64,000 nt of DNA, taken from the NCBI GenBank assembly GCA_023418315.1, contig JAEZZY010000056.1, positions 62,001 through 126,000 on the forward strand, in the 5' to 3' direction. Source of the DNA: Bacteroidota bacterium. GTDB taxonomy: Bacteria > Bacteroidota > Bacteroidia > Chitinophagales > Chitinophagaceae. The notes below the pieces were generated by a model, which was given only the letters and a program-made list of their open reading frames with translations, did no database searches and was not told the origin of the DNA. A program made the translations under genes and the position numbers. Below, in pieces: positions 17,368 through 26,433 of this stretch (its first letter is position 1; each line of letters opens with the position of its first letter).

Positions 17368-18600
17368 TTAGCTTTGGTGCAATATAGCTTCTTTCAGCAA
17401 TGGATGATTATTAGGTATCAGTGATGCTTTAGATAGTGTGGTAGCTGTAGATAAAATGAAGACTCCTATAAATCCTGCAAAAATGCCTAATTCATACCAG
17501 CTCAGATGCCAATGTTCTGCCAAGGGGCCGGGCATCGTCATGATATAGAAATCCAGCCAGTGTCCGAATATGATAAATATAGCCATAAAAGTAACGGTGA
17601 AGTAATTCCGTTTGCTCGGGCGGCTCATCAGAATCAATACCGGCATGATGAAATTAATAACAAAGGTAGAGTACCAGATGAGGCTGTACGGTCCGTGCTG
17701 GCGAATTTTAAAATACCAAGTTTCTTCAGGAATGTTTGCATACCAGATCAGCATGTACTGATCAAACCATACGTAGGTCCAGAAAATACTGAAGGCGAAC
17801 ATGAGCTTACCCAAGTCATGGATATGTTCTTTGTTTACAAGTTCCAGGTTGCCTTGGTTTTTCAGATATACTACCCAAAGCAGGATAACCGCCATGCCGC
17901 TTACAAAAGCGCTTGCAAAGGTGTACCAGCTAAACATGGTAGAGTACCAGTGTGCATCTATGCTCATGATCCACACCCAGGGAGTGATGCTCATTTGCGT
18001 CAGCGCATATACTAAAAGAAAGCCGGCGGACCATTTCACCATGGTCCAGTAAAGTTTGGTGCTGTTCTTAGGCGCAGTTTCCTGTTGTAAAGACAAACTT
18101 CTGAATTTACGTCCGAAGAACGACCAAAGAGCAATGGTTACGATGGTAAATCCGGCAAACATACCGGGGTTCAGGAAGGCACTTTTTCCTTCCAGGATTT
18201 TATCGCCATGCGGGTGTACCCAGTGGTAAATCGGATTATGCCCGTCTATATCAAACACAAAAGCCACGCACATCAGAATGATACCGGCTATCACACCGAA
18301 TATCCATACATTAGCGCCTATAGCTTCTGGAATTCTTTTATAGGCAACAATCCAGCCACCTTGCGCCAGAGAGGCAGCAGCCTGAATGAATACGCAGGCT
18401 ACGCAGGTAAGCAAAAAGAATACACTGTTGTGGAGTAATACGATCCAGAAGCGCGTTCTTTCCGCGTGCATGATTTCGTGATCAGCTGCATGGCTGTTCA
18501 TTAGTGTTACAGCACCTATTATTAAAGTGATCACACCAATCAATATCAGCACCAGAGCTGTGGTTTTTAGCCTTGCCGGTATCTCAAAACGATCAGTCAT
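17368..18600 (-). CDS. actF: Alternative complex III subunit ActF
   Basis: A 410-aa polytopic membrane protein (about 10 helices) of the ActF/ActC NrfD-like type. Features are an early helix (TALVLILIGVITLIIGAVTL), aromatic-rich loops (FDIDGHNPIYHWVHPHGD) and SWYTFASAFVSGMAVILLWVVY. ActF and ActC form the quinol-interacting and possibly proton-translocating membrane core of alternative complex III. It follows actE by 37 bases and precedes oxidase subunit II by 63 bases. Confidence 0.93.
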   Translation of the reverse strand: MTDRFEIPARLKTTALVLILIGVITLIIGAVTLMNSHAADHEIMHAERTRFWIVLLHNSVFFLLTCVACVFIQAAASLAQGGWIVAYKRIPEAIGANVWIFGVIAGIILMCVAFVFDIDGHNPIYHWVHPHGDKILEGKSAFLNPGMFAGFTIVTIALWSFFGRKFRSLSLQQETAPKNSTKLYWTMVKWSAGFLLVYALTQMSITPWVWIMSIDAHWYSTMFSWYTFASAFVSGMAVILLWVVYLKNQGNLELVNKEHIHDLGKLMFAFSIFWTYVWFDQYMLIWYANIPEETWYFKIRQHGPYSLIWYSTFVINFIMPVLILMSRPSKRNYFTVTFMAIFIIFGHWLDFYIMTMPGPLAEHWHLSWYELGIFAGFIGVFILSTATTLSKASLIPNNHPLLKEAILHQS

Positions 18601-18637
18601 TGGTATTCTTTTATAATTCTTTAATTGTTATACTTAA

Positions 18638-19294
18638 TTAATTTTTCTTCGTAGTATCTTCTGTTGCGGCAGCCGCTATAGCGGTTTGTCCGGCGGCATC
18701 GGTGCCGAGTGTAAAGGCGGCGCCGCCATTCTCTGCCTGTACTTTCTTAATATAGGCAATTACCTGCCAGCGTTCTTTCACATCAAGCTGTGCAGCATAA
18801 GAGCCCATCATATTTTTACCGAATTTTATAGCGGCATACATGTGTCCTACCGACATATTCAGGTATTTACCGTCTTTAAAATTAGCCGGGGCGGCGGCAA
18901 ATTTACCGTTACCACCGTTGTAAAGAGGTCCGTTGCCATCCAGTGCCTGCCCATGACAAATACCGCAGTAAATATCGTAAAGACGCTTCCCTTCATTCAG
19001 TTCATCCTCATTAAAACGCAGGCTTGTCGTCAATGCTTTATAGGCGTTTGTATCCCCTTCTACCAAGCGGTCCGGCAGCTCATGTCCTTGAGCTATCGTA
19101 CCTGGAACCGGTAAACGGCTGGTTTGTCCGTCTTCAAAATTCGGATTTGAGGTATAAGCATCATAAGCACGTGAGTAGGTCATGTCCGGGGCATAGGTTT
19201 TACCGGGATTACGGCGCTTACCACCAGTATTGCAGGCGGATATTGCCAAGCCTACTATGAGCGCTCCTACCACTATGCTTCTTGTTTTGTTCAT
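18638..19294 (-). CDS. actE: Alternative complex III subunit ActE, mono-heme cytochrome c lipoprotein
   Basis: A 218-aa lipoprotein. The start at 19294 is chosen because MNKTRSIVVGALIVGLAISAC is a perfect SpII signal with lipid Cys21. A class I cytochrome c domain follows, with heme motif Cys110-Gly-Ile-Cys113-His114 and a probable Met axial ligand in KNMMGSYA. ActE passes electrons from complex III toward the oxidase. The C-terminal tail is Ala/Thr-rich. Just upstream are tandem copies of a 14-base repeat. Confidence 0.94.
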   Translation of the reverse strand: MNKTRSIVVGALIVGLAISACNTGGKRRNPGKTYAPDMTYSRAYDAYTSNPNFEDGQTSRLPVPGTIAQGHELPDRLVEGDTNAYKALTTSLRFNEDELNEGKRLYDIYCGICHGQALDGNGPLYNGGNGKFAAAPANFKDGKYLNMSVGHMYAAIKFGKNMMGSYAAQLDVKERWQVIAYIKKVQAENGGAAFTLGTDAAGQTAIAAAATEDTTKKN

Positions 19295-19300
19295 ATTGTT

Positions 19301-19328
19301 CAGTATCAAGTATTCAGTATCAAGTATC
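19301..19328. repeat. Tandem 14-bp repeat upstream of actE
   Basis: Two adjacent copies of CAGTATCAAGTATT/C, followed by a partial third (AAG). They lie 7-34 bases upstream of the actE start, in the actD-actE gap. The function is unknown. A similar motif (ATCAAGTATTCAAG) occurs in the gap upstream of actB at about 24853. Confidence 0.6.
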
Positions 19329-19356
19329 AAGACACCAATTAATAAATTTCTATATT

Positions 19357-19950
19357 TTATGCGTGCGCCGCTGTTATGGTTCCTTTTTCGTAGTCTTCTT
19401 CTTTATCCCATCTGCCATACCACCAGCTGTCTTCTGCCACTTGTACATAGGTTTCGTTGGCACCGGTTGTTTTCAAAAAGTCAATTACTTCCTGTTCGGT
19501 TACGTGTTCGTTCAGCTCTATGGTCAGTACAAAGGTATCATCTGTCTGGCGGGGATGAAACACATGTTTCTTCACACCCGGCATAATCTGGTTGAGATAA
19601 CAGAAGGTCAAAACCATTCCCACGGCAGAAAACAAAACGGTAAGCTCGAAGGTGATAGGGATAAACGCAGGTAACGACCAGAAAGGCTTACCGCCAAAAT
19701 TTACTGGCCAGTCGCTTGTAAAAATCCAAGACATAAAGCCCAGTGCCGTGGCAGTGCCCGTAATGCCGTAGATAAAACCGGCTACGTGCAGGTCTGTGTC
19801 TTTCAATCCCATAGCATGGTCAAGCCCATGTACCGGAAAAGGCGTATAAACATCATGCATCTTGTAGCCGCTATGACGCACTTTTTTCACCGCAGGAAAT
19901 AATATTTCCTCGTCAAGATAAGTAGCAACTGCAAATTTTTTAACTGACAT
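19357..19950 (-). CDS. actD: Alternative complex III subunit ActD (DUF3341)
   Basis: A 197-aa protein with two membrane helices (about 57-78 and 99-120) and a conserved cytoplasmic N-terminal region containing YTPFPVHGLDHAMGL, which is diagnostic of DUF3341/ActD. The last third holds a small alpha/beta domain with FHPRQTDDTFVLTIE. ActD is a structural membrane subunit without cofactors. It lies between actC and actE. The 86-base gap before it is unusually A/T-rich with repeated CAAATTC/CAAATCC words. Confidence 0.94.
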   Translation of the reverse strand: MSVKKFAVATYLDEEILFPAVKKVRHSGYKMHDVYTPFPVHGLDHAMGLKDTDLHVAGFIYGITGTATALGFMSWIFTSDWPVNFGGKPFWSLPAFIPITFELTVLFSAVGMVLTFCYLNQIMPGVKKHVFHPRQTDDTFVLTIELNEHVTEQEVIDFLKTTGANETYVQVAEDSWWYGRWDKEEDYEKGTITAAHA

Positions 19951-20036
19951 AGGTATAAGTCAAAATTTAAAAATCAAATTCTAAAGTTTCAAATCCCAAA
20001 TTCCAAGTCTAAAAATCCCAAATTTATCTTTTACTA
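19951..20036. repeat. A-rich low-complexity spacer, actC-actD
   Basis: The spacer is made of near-repeats such as CAAAATTTAAAAATCAAATTC and TTTCAAATCCCAAATTCCAA. Comparable words recur in the actB-actC gap (21475-21500), the actA-actB gap (24785-24830) and upstream of nuoL (35643-35660). No gene or hairpin was found. Confidence 0.5.
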
Positions 20037-21467
20037 TTAATGGTGCGTCTGCTCCTCGGCAAACTGCTCCGTACTCTGTTCTTCTATCTTCTGCATTTTC
20101 TTCTTATAACTTTCTCCCGATGTCTTCAACACAAATTTGATTTCCGCAATAGCGATCACAGGGAAATATTTAGCGAAGAGGAAGAAGCAGGTGAAGAATA
20201 AGCCAAAGGTACCGAGGTAAAATCCTACTTCCGGCCATTCAGGTGAATAGTAGCTCCAGGAACTTGGCAAATAATCACGGTATAGAGACGTAACGATGAT
20301 TACAAAACGTTCGAACCACATACCGATGTTCACTACGATAGACATTACGAAGGTGAATACGATATTTCTGCGTAGTTTCTTGAACCAGAAGAGCTGAGGA
20401 GATACCACGTTGCAGGTCATCATTGCCCAGTAGCTCCACCAGTAAGGTCCCATAATCCGCCATTTAAAGGCATCTTGTTCATATACTACCTGGCTGTACC
20501 ATGCAATAAATAATTCAGTAAGATACGCTACACCTACAATAGAACCGGTGAGTACGATTACTTTGTTCATCGCTTCTATGTGCCCTATAGTAATATAATC
20601 TTCCAGCCCCATAATACTGCGGCAAACAATCAATAAGGTTTGTACCATCGCAAAACCGGAGAAGATGGCACCCGCTACGAAGTAGGGAGGGAAGATGGTA
20701 GTGTGCCAGCCCGGAATTACAGAGGTTGCAAAGTCAAAAGATACGATAGTGTGTACGGAAAGTACCAGCGGAGTAGAAAGACCGGCCAATACTAAAGATA
20801 AAGCTTCATGACGCTGCCAGTTCTTAGCGCTACCCGTCCATCCGAAAGAAGCCAGCCCATAAGAAAGCTTACGGAATTTTGTTTTGGCACGGTCGCGGAT
20901 GGTAGCGAAGTCAGGGATAAGACCGGAATACCAGAAAAGTAATGAAACCGTAAAATAAGTTGAAATCGCAAACACGTCCCAAAGAAGAGCCGAATTGAAA
21001 TTTGGCCATAACGGACCGCGAGTATTCGGATAAGGCAATACAAAGAAGCCATCCCACACACGTCCCATGTGAAAGATAGGGAATTGTCCTGCACACATTA
21101 CCGCAAAGATGGTCATAGCTTCCGCGGCACGGTTCACACCGGTGCGCCATCCTTGACGGAAGAGCAGCAAAATCGCCGAGATAAGCGTACCGGCGTGACC
21201 GATACCTACCCACCATACGAAATTGGTAATATCCCAACCCCAGCCTACAGTACGGTTAAGCCCCCAGGTGCCTAAGCCCCAATAGACAAACCAAACAACG
21301 GAAAATACCCCAAATGCTAGTAAGGTGAGGGAAAAGAAAAAGCCCACATACCACATTTTTCCGGGTTTTGCCTCTATCGGACGTACGATGTCTTCAGTTA
21401 CCTGATGATAGTCTTTTTCACCATCCACCAGCGGCTCTCTTACAAACGATTCGTATTTTAAATGCAT
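20037..21467 (-). CDS. actC: Alternative complex III subunit ActC (NrfD-like quinol-binding membrane subunit)
   Basis: A 476-aa membrane protein with about 10 helices. It shows NrfD/PsrC-type features: GWDITNFVWWVGIGHAGTLISA, MTIFAVMCAGQFPIFHMGR, and a loop with WYSQVVYEQDAFKWR. ActC oxidises quinol at the periplasmic side and hands electrons to the ActB iron-sulfur clusters. It follows actB by 128 bases. The C-terminus is rich in Glu, Gln and His (EEQSTEQFAEEQTHH). Confidence 0.96.
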   Translation of the reverse strand: MHLKYESFVREPLVDGEKDYHQVTEDIVRPIEAKPGKMWYVGFFFSLTLLAFGVFSVVWFVYWGLGTWGLNRTVGWGWDITNFVWWVGIGHAGTLISAILLLFRQGWRTGVNRAAEAMTIFAVMCAGQFPIFHMGRVWDGFFVLPYPNTRGPLWPNFNSALLWDVFAISTYFTVSLLFWYSGLIPDFATIRDRAKTKFRKLSYGLASFGWTGSAKNWQRHEALSLVLAGLSTPLVLSVHTIVSFDFATSVIPGWHTTIFPPYFVAGAIFSGFAMVQTLLIVCRSIMGLEDYITIGHIEAMNKVIVLTGSIVGVAYLTELFIAWYSQVVYEQDAFKWRIMGPYWWSYWAMMTCNVVSPQLFWFKKLRRNIVFTFVMSIVVNIGMWFERFVIIVTSLYRDYLPSSWSYYSPEWPEVGFYLGTFGLFFTCFFLFAKYFPVIAIAEIKFVLKTSGESYKKKMQKIEEQSTEQFAEEQTHH

Positions 21468-21595
21468 AATGCTATTAAAAATTCAAAATTTATTTTACGT
21501 ATTCAGCAGCAAGTTTATTTGATTCGCTCACTACTTTCATCTTTCTATTTTTAAATTATCTCACCCAATCCAGTAAACTCTATCCACCTTTCAAA

Positions 21596-24500
21596 CTATA
21601 TATGCTTATTATGGAAATCATCGTTCGGGAAGGTATCTTCACCATTCACAATCACTTCTTCCTTGGCCAGATGATTCGTATTTCTTACTTTACTTAAATA
21701 GTTTATATTCGGCAATGTGTGTATCTGCTCCAATACATAGAACATCCGTTCCGGTTGATCCTGTGTGCGGAGTTTGTAGATTTCACTTTCCGTATCGTTT
21801 ACGTTACCGAATACGATACCTCCCGTAGGACAAGATTGCTGGCAGGCGGTACGCGCTTCGCCATCTTTCATAGGGCGGCCTTCTTTCTTGGCGTGCAGCT
21901 TGGCGTCTTGCAGGCGTTGTACGCAGAAAGAACATTTTTCCATCACCCCGCGGCTACGAACGGTTACGTCAGGATTGAGCACCATGCGTGTCAAATCATC
22001 GTTCATATCATCTCTGCGACCGTCTTCATAGTCATTATCCATAAAGCTGTCAGCGCCTTGCCAGTCCATCCAGTTGAAGTGACGCACTTTATAAGGACAG
22101 TTGTTCGCACAATATTTGGTACCGATACAACGGTTATAAGCCATTTGGTTCAAGCCTTCGCTGCTGTGATTGGTAGCTGAAACCGGACAAACGTTTTCGC
22201 AGGGCGCATTGTCGCAATGCTGGCACATCATAGGCTGGAACACGGTTTGGATCGTATCAGGATCGTCCGGCATACCGCTGAAATAACGGTCTATACGCAA
22301 CCAGTGCATTTCCTGCGATTTTAGCACGTGGGTCTTACCTACTACGGCTACATTGTTCTCTGCTTGACAAGCTATAAGACAAGCCCCACAACCGATACAA
22401 CTACTGAGGTCTATAGACATTCCCCAGTGAATACCCGGAGAAATATGGTTCGGGTAGAGTGTTCCGTTTTTGCGGAAGCCTTCTTCCACGGCCTGCATAT
22501 TCAGGTTTTGCGGAGCATCGCCGTGTTCCGATTTTCCATGCTCGCCGCCGGGGTTGCTTTCCTCATCCCAAGGTAAGAAACTGTATTTAGCAATTTCAGC
22601 CTTACGTTCTTTTTGAAGATGTTGAGGATCTTTTTTAAACTCTTCTAAAGTATATTCATGAATAACAGGGCGACCTTCATGGCTCATGTGGGTTTGTGTA
22701 ATCGCCACATCATAGGTTTCGCTTGTCTTAGCTATCGTACCGTTTGTATGATTGTCGAATGTGGTTCCGTTCCATACTTGGAAAGGATAGGCATTCTTAC
22801 CGGTTTTAGCAGCCGCGCGTCCCACTTTTTCATCTCGTCCATAGCCCAATGCTATAGCTACCACATCGTTGTGAATACCTGGAGTTACGACTATCGGCAA
22901 GGTCATTTCTTGTCCGTTAGCGGTAATTTTAATCACGCGCTTCTTCGTAACCACTTCGGTAATACTGGTAAGCTCTTCGTCCAGTTCTTTTGCTTTTTTA
23001 GGAGAAATACAAGCGTAGTTGTCCCAGGTAGCTTTGGTAAGCGGGTCCGGCATTTCTTGAAGCCAGGGGTTGTTGCTCCATGCGCCGCCTTTACCTAAAG
23101 CCACGGTTTCGTACACTATTACTTCCATTCCGCCAGACGATTTCTTGCTTTGGATGGCAGCAGCCGCTTCGGAAACATTTCCTGCGAAGGATGCGCTGCC
23201 CATTGCCACATCGCCGGCAGGCTCTATGATACCTTCTTGCAAGGCCTTATCCAGATTGGACTGTCCGCCTAAGCGATCCATCCAATATTGATTCCAGTAT
23301 TGTCCGTAGCTTACCGCAGAACCTGCCCAGGTCAGCAGACTGTCTTGGAAGGCACGGGTTTTAAACAAGGGGGCAATACCCGGCTGCATCAAGCTGAAAT
23401 AACCGGTTTTAGGCTCGGCATCACCCCAGCTTTCGAGGAAGTGATGATCCGGAATAATGTATTTACACAGCTGTGTGGTTTCATCCATTCGTTCGCCGAA
23501 AGAAACCGTAACAGCTACTTTTTTCAATCCTTCAGCAAACTTAGCGCCTTGGTAGTAATCATACACAGGGTTTACATCCTGCATCAATACGGCACCTACT
23601 TGTCCGGCATTCATAGCCGCAACAAGGTTTACCATATCGCTGTCAATACCTTGTTTGTAATTGCTGGTAATACCCCAGTTTATAGTAGTACCGTTTGCGC
23701 CGATGGCAGCATTGATGGCATTCACCACCGTTTGCACCTGCACATCATTGGAGCCGCAAACCACGATGCCGTTTCCTTTTTTCAGATCGGCAGCCGCACG
23801 GCTAAGGGTTTCGTTCAGCTTTTTGTTGGCAAAGGAAGGAGCCGTGCCATTCACCGCATGGTAAAGAGCTAAGGCTACTGCACCGTATTCAGACGGCTTG
23901 CACACTGCACGTTCATCCGCAGCGGCGCCGGATATGGTATGGTTGGCTTCGATGTGATAATGCTTCGCCATTTCAGGGCTTTTAGCGCTTATCTTACGGG
24001 CATCTCCATATTGTTTTGCAAATTCTACAGGAGCTAACCAGGTGCCGAGGAAATCTGCTCCGATACCTACGATGGTTTTAGCTTTATCGAAATGATAAGA
24101 AGGCAGGGCACGTTTGCCGTAGCATGCTTCATTGGCAAGCAACATACCGGAGTAAGAAACCGCATCGTAACTGATGTGTTTGAAATTCGGGTATTTCGCT
24201 ACGAACTGGTTAATTACCTCTTTGGTAGTAGGGCTGATGATGGAAGAGGTTACCAAATAACCTTGTTTGCCGGCATTGGCGCTCAACGCATCTTTCACCA
24301 TTTTATCCACCGCCTCAAATGTTACTTCATGTCCGTCGGCATAGGGCTGGCGTAGGCGTGCTTTGTCATAAAGATTTAAAACGGAAGCCTGTACCCGTGC
24401 AGAGGTGGAGCCTTTGGTAATAGAGGATTTTTCATTTCCCTCTATTTTTATAGGGCGACCATCGCGGGTTTTAATAACTATCGGACACCATTCCCCGCCA

Positions 24501-24784
24501 TCTACAAATGTAGATGCGTAGTAATTGGGTACGCCCGGGGTAATGTCTTCCGGCTTTATGGCATAGGGAATTACCTTGCGTACGGGCATTTCGCAACTTG
24601 CAGCCAGCATAGCCGCCGCAGTGCTGAAGCCCAAATATTTCAAAAAGTCACGGCGGGGCGTAGTGGCATCCAAAAGATTACCGCTAAGGTCAAACGGCAG
24701 AGGTTCGTTAAACTCATCCGCTTGCTGGGGAGCTTCTTTTTTCTGAAGATCCTCCACTCCCATCCAATATTGTTTTTGACTCAT
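21596..24784 (-). CDS. actB: Alternative complex III subunit ActB (molybdopterin-oxidoreductase-like, iron-sulfur protein)
   Basis: A 1062-aa periplasmic subunit. The ATG at 24784 is preferred to an upstream in-frame TTG because it begins with MSQKQYWMGVEDL, typical of ActB. A twin-arginine signal (TPRRDFLKYLG) is followed by LAASC, so the mature protein is probably Tat-exported and lipid-anchored. The middle is a molybdopterin-oxidoreductase fold (ActB proteins generally hold no molybdenum). The C-terminal ferredoxin part has four Cys clusters: CIGCGACLIAC, CQHCDNAPCENVC, CIGTKYCANNC and CSFCVQ...CQQSC, compatible with three 4Fe-4S and one 3Fe-4S centre. It links ActC quinol oxidation to the ActA hemes. 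Confidence 0.96.
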   Translation of the reverse strand: MSQKQYWMGVEDLQKKEAPQQADEFNEPLPFDLSGNLLDATTPRRDFLKYLGFSTAAAMLAASCEMPVRKVIPYAIKPEDITPGVPNYYASTFVDGGEWCPIVIKTRDGRPIKIEGNEKSSITKGSTSARVQASVLNLYDKARLRQPYADGHEVTFEAVDKMVKDALSANAGKQGYLVTSSIISPTTKEVINQFVAKYPNFKHISYDAVSYSGMLLANEACYGKRALPSYHFDKAKTIVGIGADFLGTWLAPVEFAKQYGDARKISAKSPEMAKHYHIEANHTISGAAADERAVCKPSEYGAVALALYHAVNGTAPSFANKKLNETLSRAAADLKKGNGIVVCGSNDVQVQTVVNAINAAIGANGTTINWGITSNYKQGIDSDMVNLVAAMNAGQVGAVLMQDVNPVYDYYQGAKFAEGLKKVAVTVSFGERMDETTQLCKYIIPDHHFLESWGDAEPKTGYFSLMQPGIAPLFKTRAFQDSLLTWAGSAVSYGQYWNQYWMDRLGGQSNLDKALQEGIIEPAGDVAMGSASFAGNVSEAAAAIQSKKSSGGMEVIVYETVALGKGGAWSNNPWLQEMPDPLTKATWDNYACISPKKAKELDEELTSITEVVTKKRVIKITANGQEMTLPIVVTPGIHNDVVAIALGYGRDEKVGRAAAKTGKNAYPFQVWNGTTFDNHTNGTIAKTSETYDVAITQTHMSHEGRPVIHEYTLEEFKKDPQHLQKERKAEIAKYSFLPWDEESNPGGEHGKSEHGDAPQNLNMQAVEEGFRKNGTLYPNHISPGIHWGMSIDLSSCIGCGACLIACQAENNVAVVGKTHVLKSQEMHWLRIDRYFSGMPDDPDTIQTVFQPMMCQHCDNAPCENVCPVSATNHSSEGLNQMAYNRCIGTKYCANNCPYKVRHFNWMDWQGADSFMDNDYEDGRRDDMNDDLTRMVLNPDVTVRSRGVMEKCSFCVQRLQDAKLHAKKEGRPMKDGEARTACQQSCPTGGIVFGNVNDTESEIYKLRTQDQPERMFYVLEQIHTLPNINYLSKVRNTNHLAKEEVIVNGEDTFPNDDFHNKHI

Positions 24785-24896
24785 AAATAATTTAAAATTC
24801 AAAAAGCAAAATTCAAAAAATCAACCGCACAAAACCTAACCTTCACTATATCTAAAATCAAGTATTCAAGCTAACCATCTTACTACTACACTATTA

Positions 24897-26150
24897 TTAA
24901 TAGTGGCATTTCTGACATTCCAAACCTCCGATATCTTCCACGGTTACACCGGTGCGTTTTCCGCTTTTGATTTCTTCGTGGTATTTCTCATAAATGCTGT
25001 AGTAATTGTTATCCGCAAACTGCACTTGGGTTTGTCTGTGGCAGTTTACACACCATCCCATGGAAAGCGGCGCAAACTGATACACTTCATCCATCGTTTC
25101 TATAGGGCCGTGGCAACGCTGACATTGCACATCTCCTACAGCTACGTGCTGTGAGTGATTGAAATAAACATGATCGGGCAGGTTGTGGATTTTCACCCAT
25201 TCTATAGGCTTGGTGATGATATTGCCATTGGCATCCCGGCGGTAGTCTTTCGCTACAGGATCCCAACCGGTGTATTCATATAGTTTTTGTATTTCGGCAG
25301 TGCCGTCCACTTCTTTTCCTTCTGCTGTTATCAGCTTTTCATCCCCGGTATATTCATTGATTTGTTTATGGCAATTCATACATACGCTCGGAGAAGGCAC
25401 CATAGCCATTTTCCCTTTTTCTGCACTGGAGTGGCAATAGAGGCAGTTGATCTGATTGACCCCTGCGTGTACTTTGTGGGAGTAGAAGATAGGTTGCTCC
25501 GGCTCGTAATTCTGCTGGCGACCCATTTCTATAGCGCCGTTGGTGATCCAGTAACCGCAGAAAATAAAGAATAAGATAACGCCTATAGCGATAAATACTT
25601 TATTGCGATAGAAGGGAACTTCATGCTCATTAGGCAATCCTTCTTTGTCATTGGCTACGCGACGCAGACCATAGTTGGCACGCCACAGAATAATCATCAA
25701 CGCTACCAGAGACAAGGTGATGAAAGTGTAAAGCCAGGTGTTGCCGTCTTTTTGCTCCGCTCCCGCAGTAGTAGCCGCAGGTGTATCTTTTTTAGGAGGC
25801 TCTACGGAATTTACATAGGTAATGATGGCATCAATTTCTTCATCCGACATGTTCGCGAATGCCGTCATCGGAATTTTGTTCCATTTGTTGAAAACCTCAT
25901 TGGCGTATTTATCGCCGCTGGCAATTAACGCCGCAGAGTTTTTTACCCATTTGTGCAACCATTCTTTGCTGGGCACTCGACTGTCCACGCCTTTTAGCGC
26001 AGGCCCTGTCGCATCTTTCAATGGATTGTGGCAGGAGGCACAGTTGGATTGGAACAATGCTTTACCGTCGGGAGCGGCAAACGAAGAAAAATGGCTGAAA
26101 AACAGCGCTATTATCAGTATAATGGAAGCCCTTGCGATTTTCAGATACAT
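24897..26150 (-). CDS. actA: Alternative complex III subunit ActA with an extra N-terminal cytochrome c domain
   Basis: A 417-aa multiheme cytochrome. The start at 26150 gives a signal peptide (MYLKIARASIILIIALFF...). Residues about 28-122 form a class I cytochrome c domain with CASCH (Cys37-His41) and a Met in IPMTAF. Two membrane helices follow (about 137-155 and 182-202), and then a domain with five more CxxCH motifs (CLYCH, CMNCH, CQRCH, CVNCH and CQKCH two residues from the end). Six heme sites in total exceed the pentaheme core known for ActA. It is the first gene of the operon, with a perfect -7 element 70 bases upstream. Confidence 0.95.
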   Translation of the reverse strand: MYLKIARASIILIIALFFSHFSSFAAPDGKALFQSNCASCHNPLKDATGPALKGVDSRVPSKEWLHKWVKNSAALIASGDKYANEVFNKWNKIPMTAFANMSDEEIDAIITYVNSVEPPKKDTPAATTAGAEQKDGNTWLYTFITLSLVALMIILWRANYGLRRVANDKEGLPNEHEVPFYRNKVFIAIGVILFFIFCGYWITNGAIEMGRQQNYEPEQPIFYSHKVHAGVNQINCLYCHSSAEKGKMAMVPSPSVCMNCHKQINEYTGDEKLITAEGKEVDGTAEIQKLYEYTGWDPVAKDYRRDANGNIITKPIEWVKIHNLPDHVYFNHSQHVAVGDVQCQRCHGPIETMDEVYQFAPLSMGWCVNCHRQTQVQFADNNYYSIYEKYHEEIKSGKRTGVTVEDIGGLECQKCHY

Positions 26151-26220
26151 TAGCTTTTTAAATTCTGACACAGGAATAAACAATTAAGGAAATTAACTTT
26201 CCTTTTACGTGAAACGTGGG

Positions 26221-26228
26221 CAAAACTA
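26221..26228 (-). promoter_or_regulatory. Putative -7 element of the act-cox operon
   Basis: On the minus strand this reads TAGTTTTG, matching TAnnTTTG exactly, 70 bases before the actA ATG. No TTG stands 17-23 bases further upstream. The remaining upstream gap to 26433 is very A/T-rich, with two TGACAA(T/G) words near 26279 and 26310 on the plus strand and no gene. A regulated promoter for the respiratory operon is plausible here. Confidence 0.4.
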
Positions 26229-26433
26229 CAACACAAAGCGCAAAAGTTATAACGATTTTTGAAAAAATTTTTCCTTTATTGACAAGCGTTTCAGCCCATA
26301 TTTTATTAATGACAATTTGGGAATGTCATTTTATTGTCAGAAAAACGGTTTTTCGTGCCCCTCAATTTTTTGATAATTTTTTGTAAAAAAGAAATTACAG
26401 TTTACGGTGATGTGTATTTTTTGTGGAGAAATT

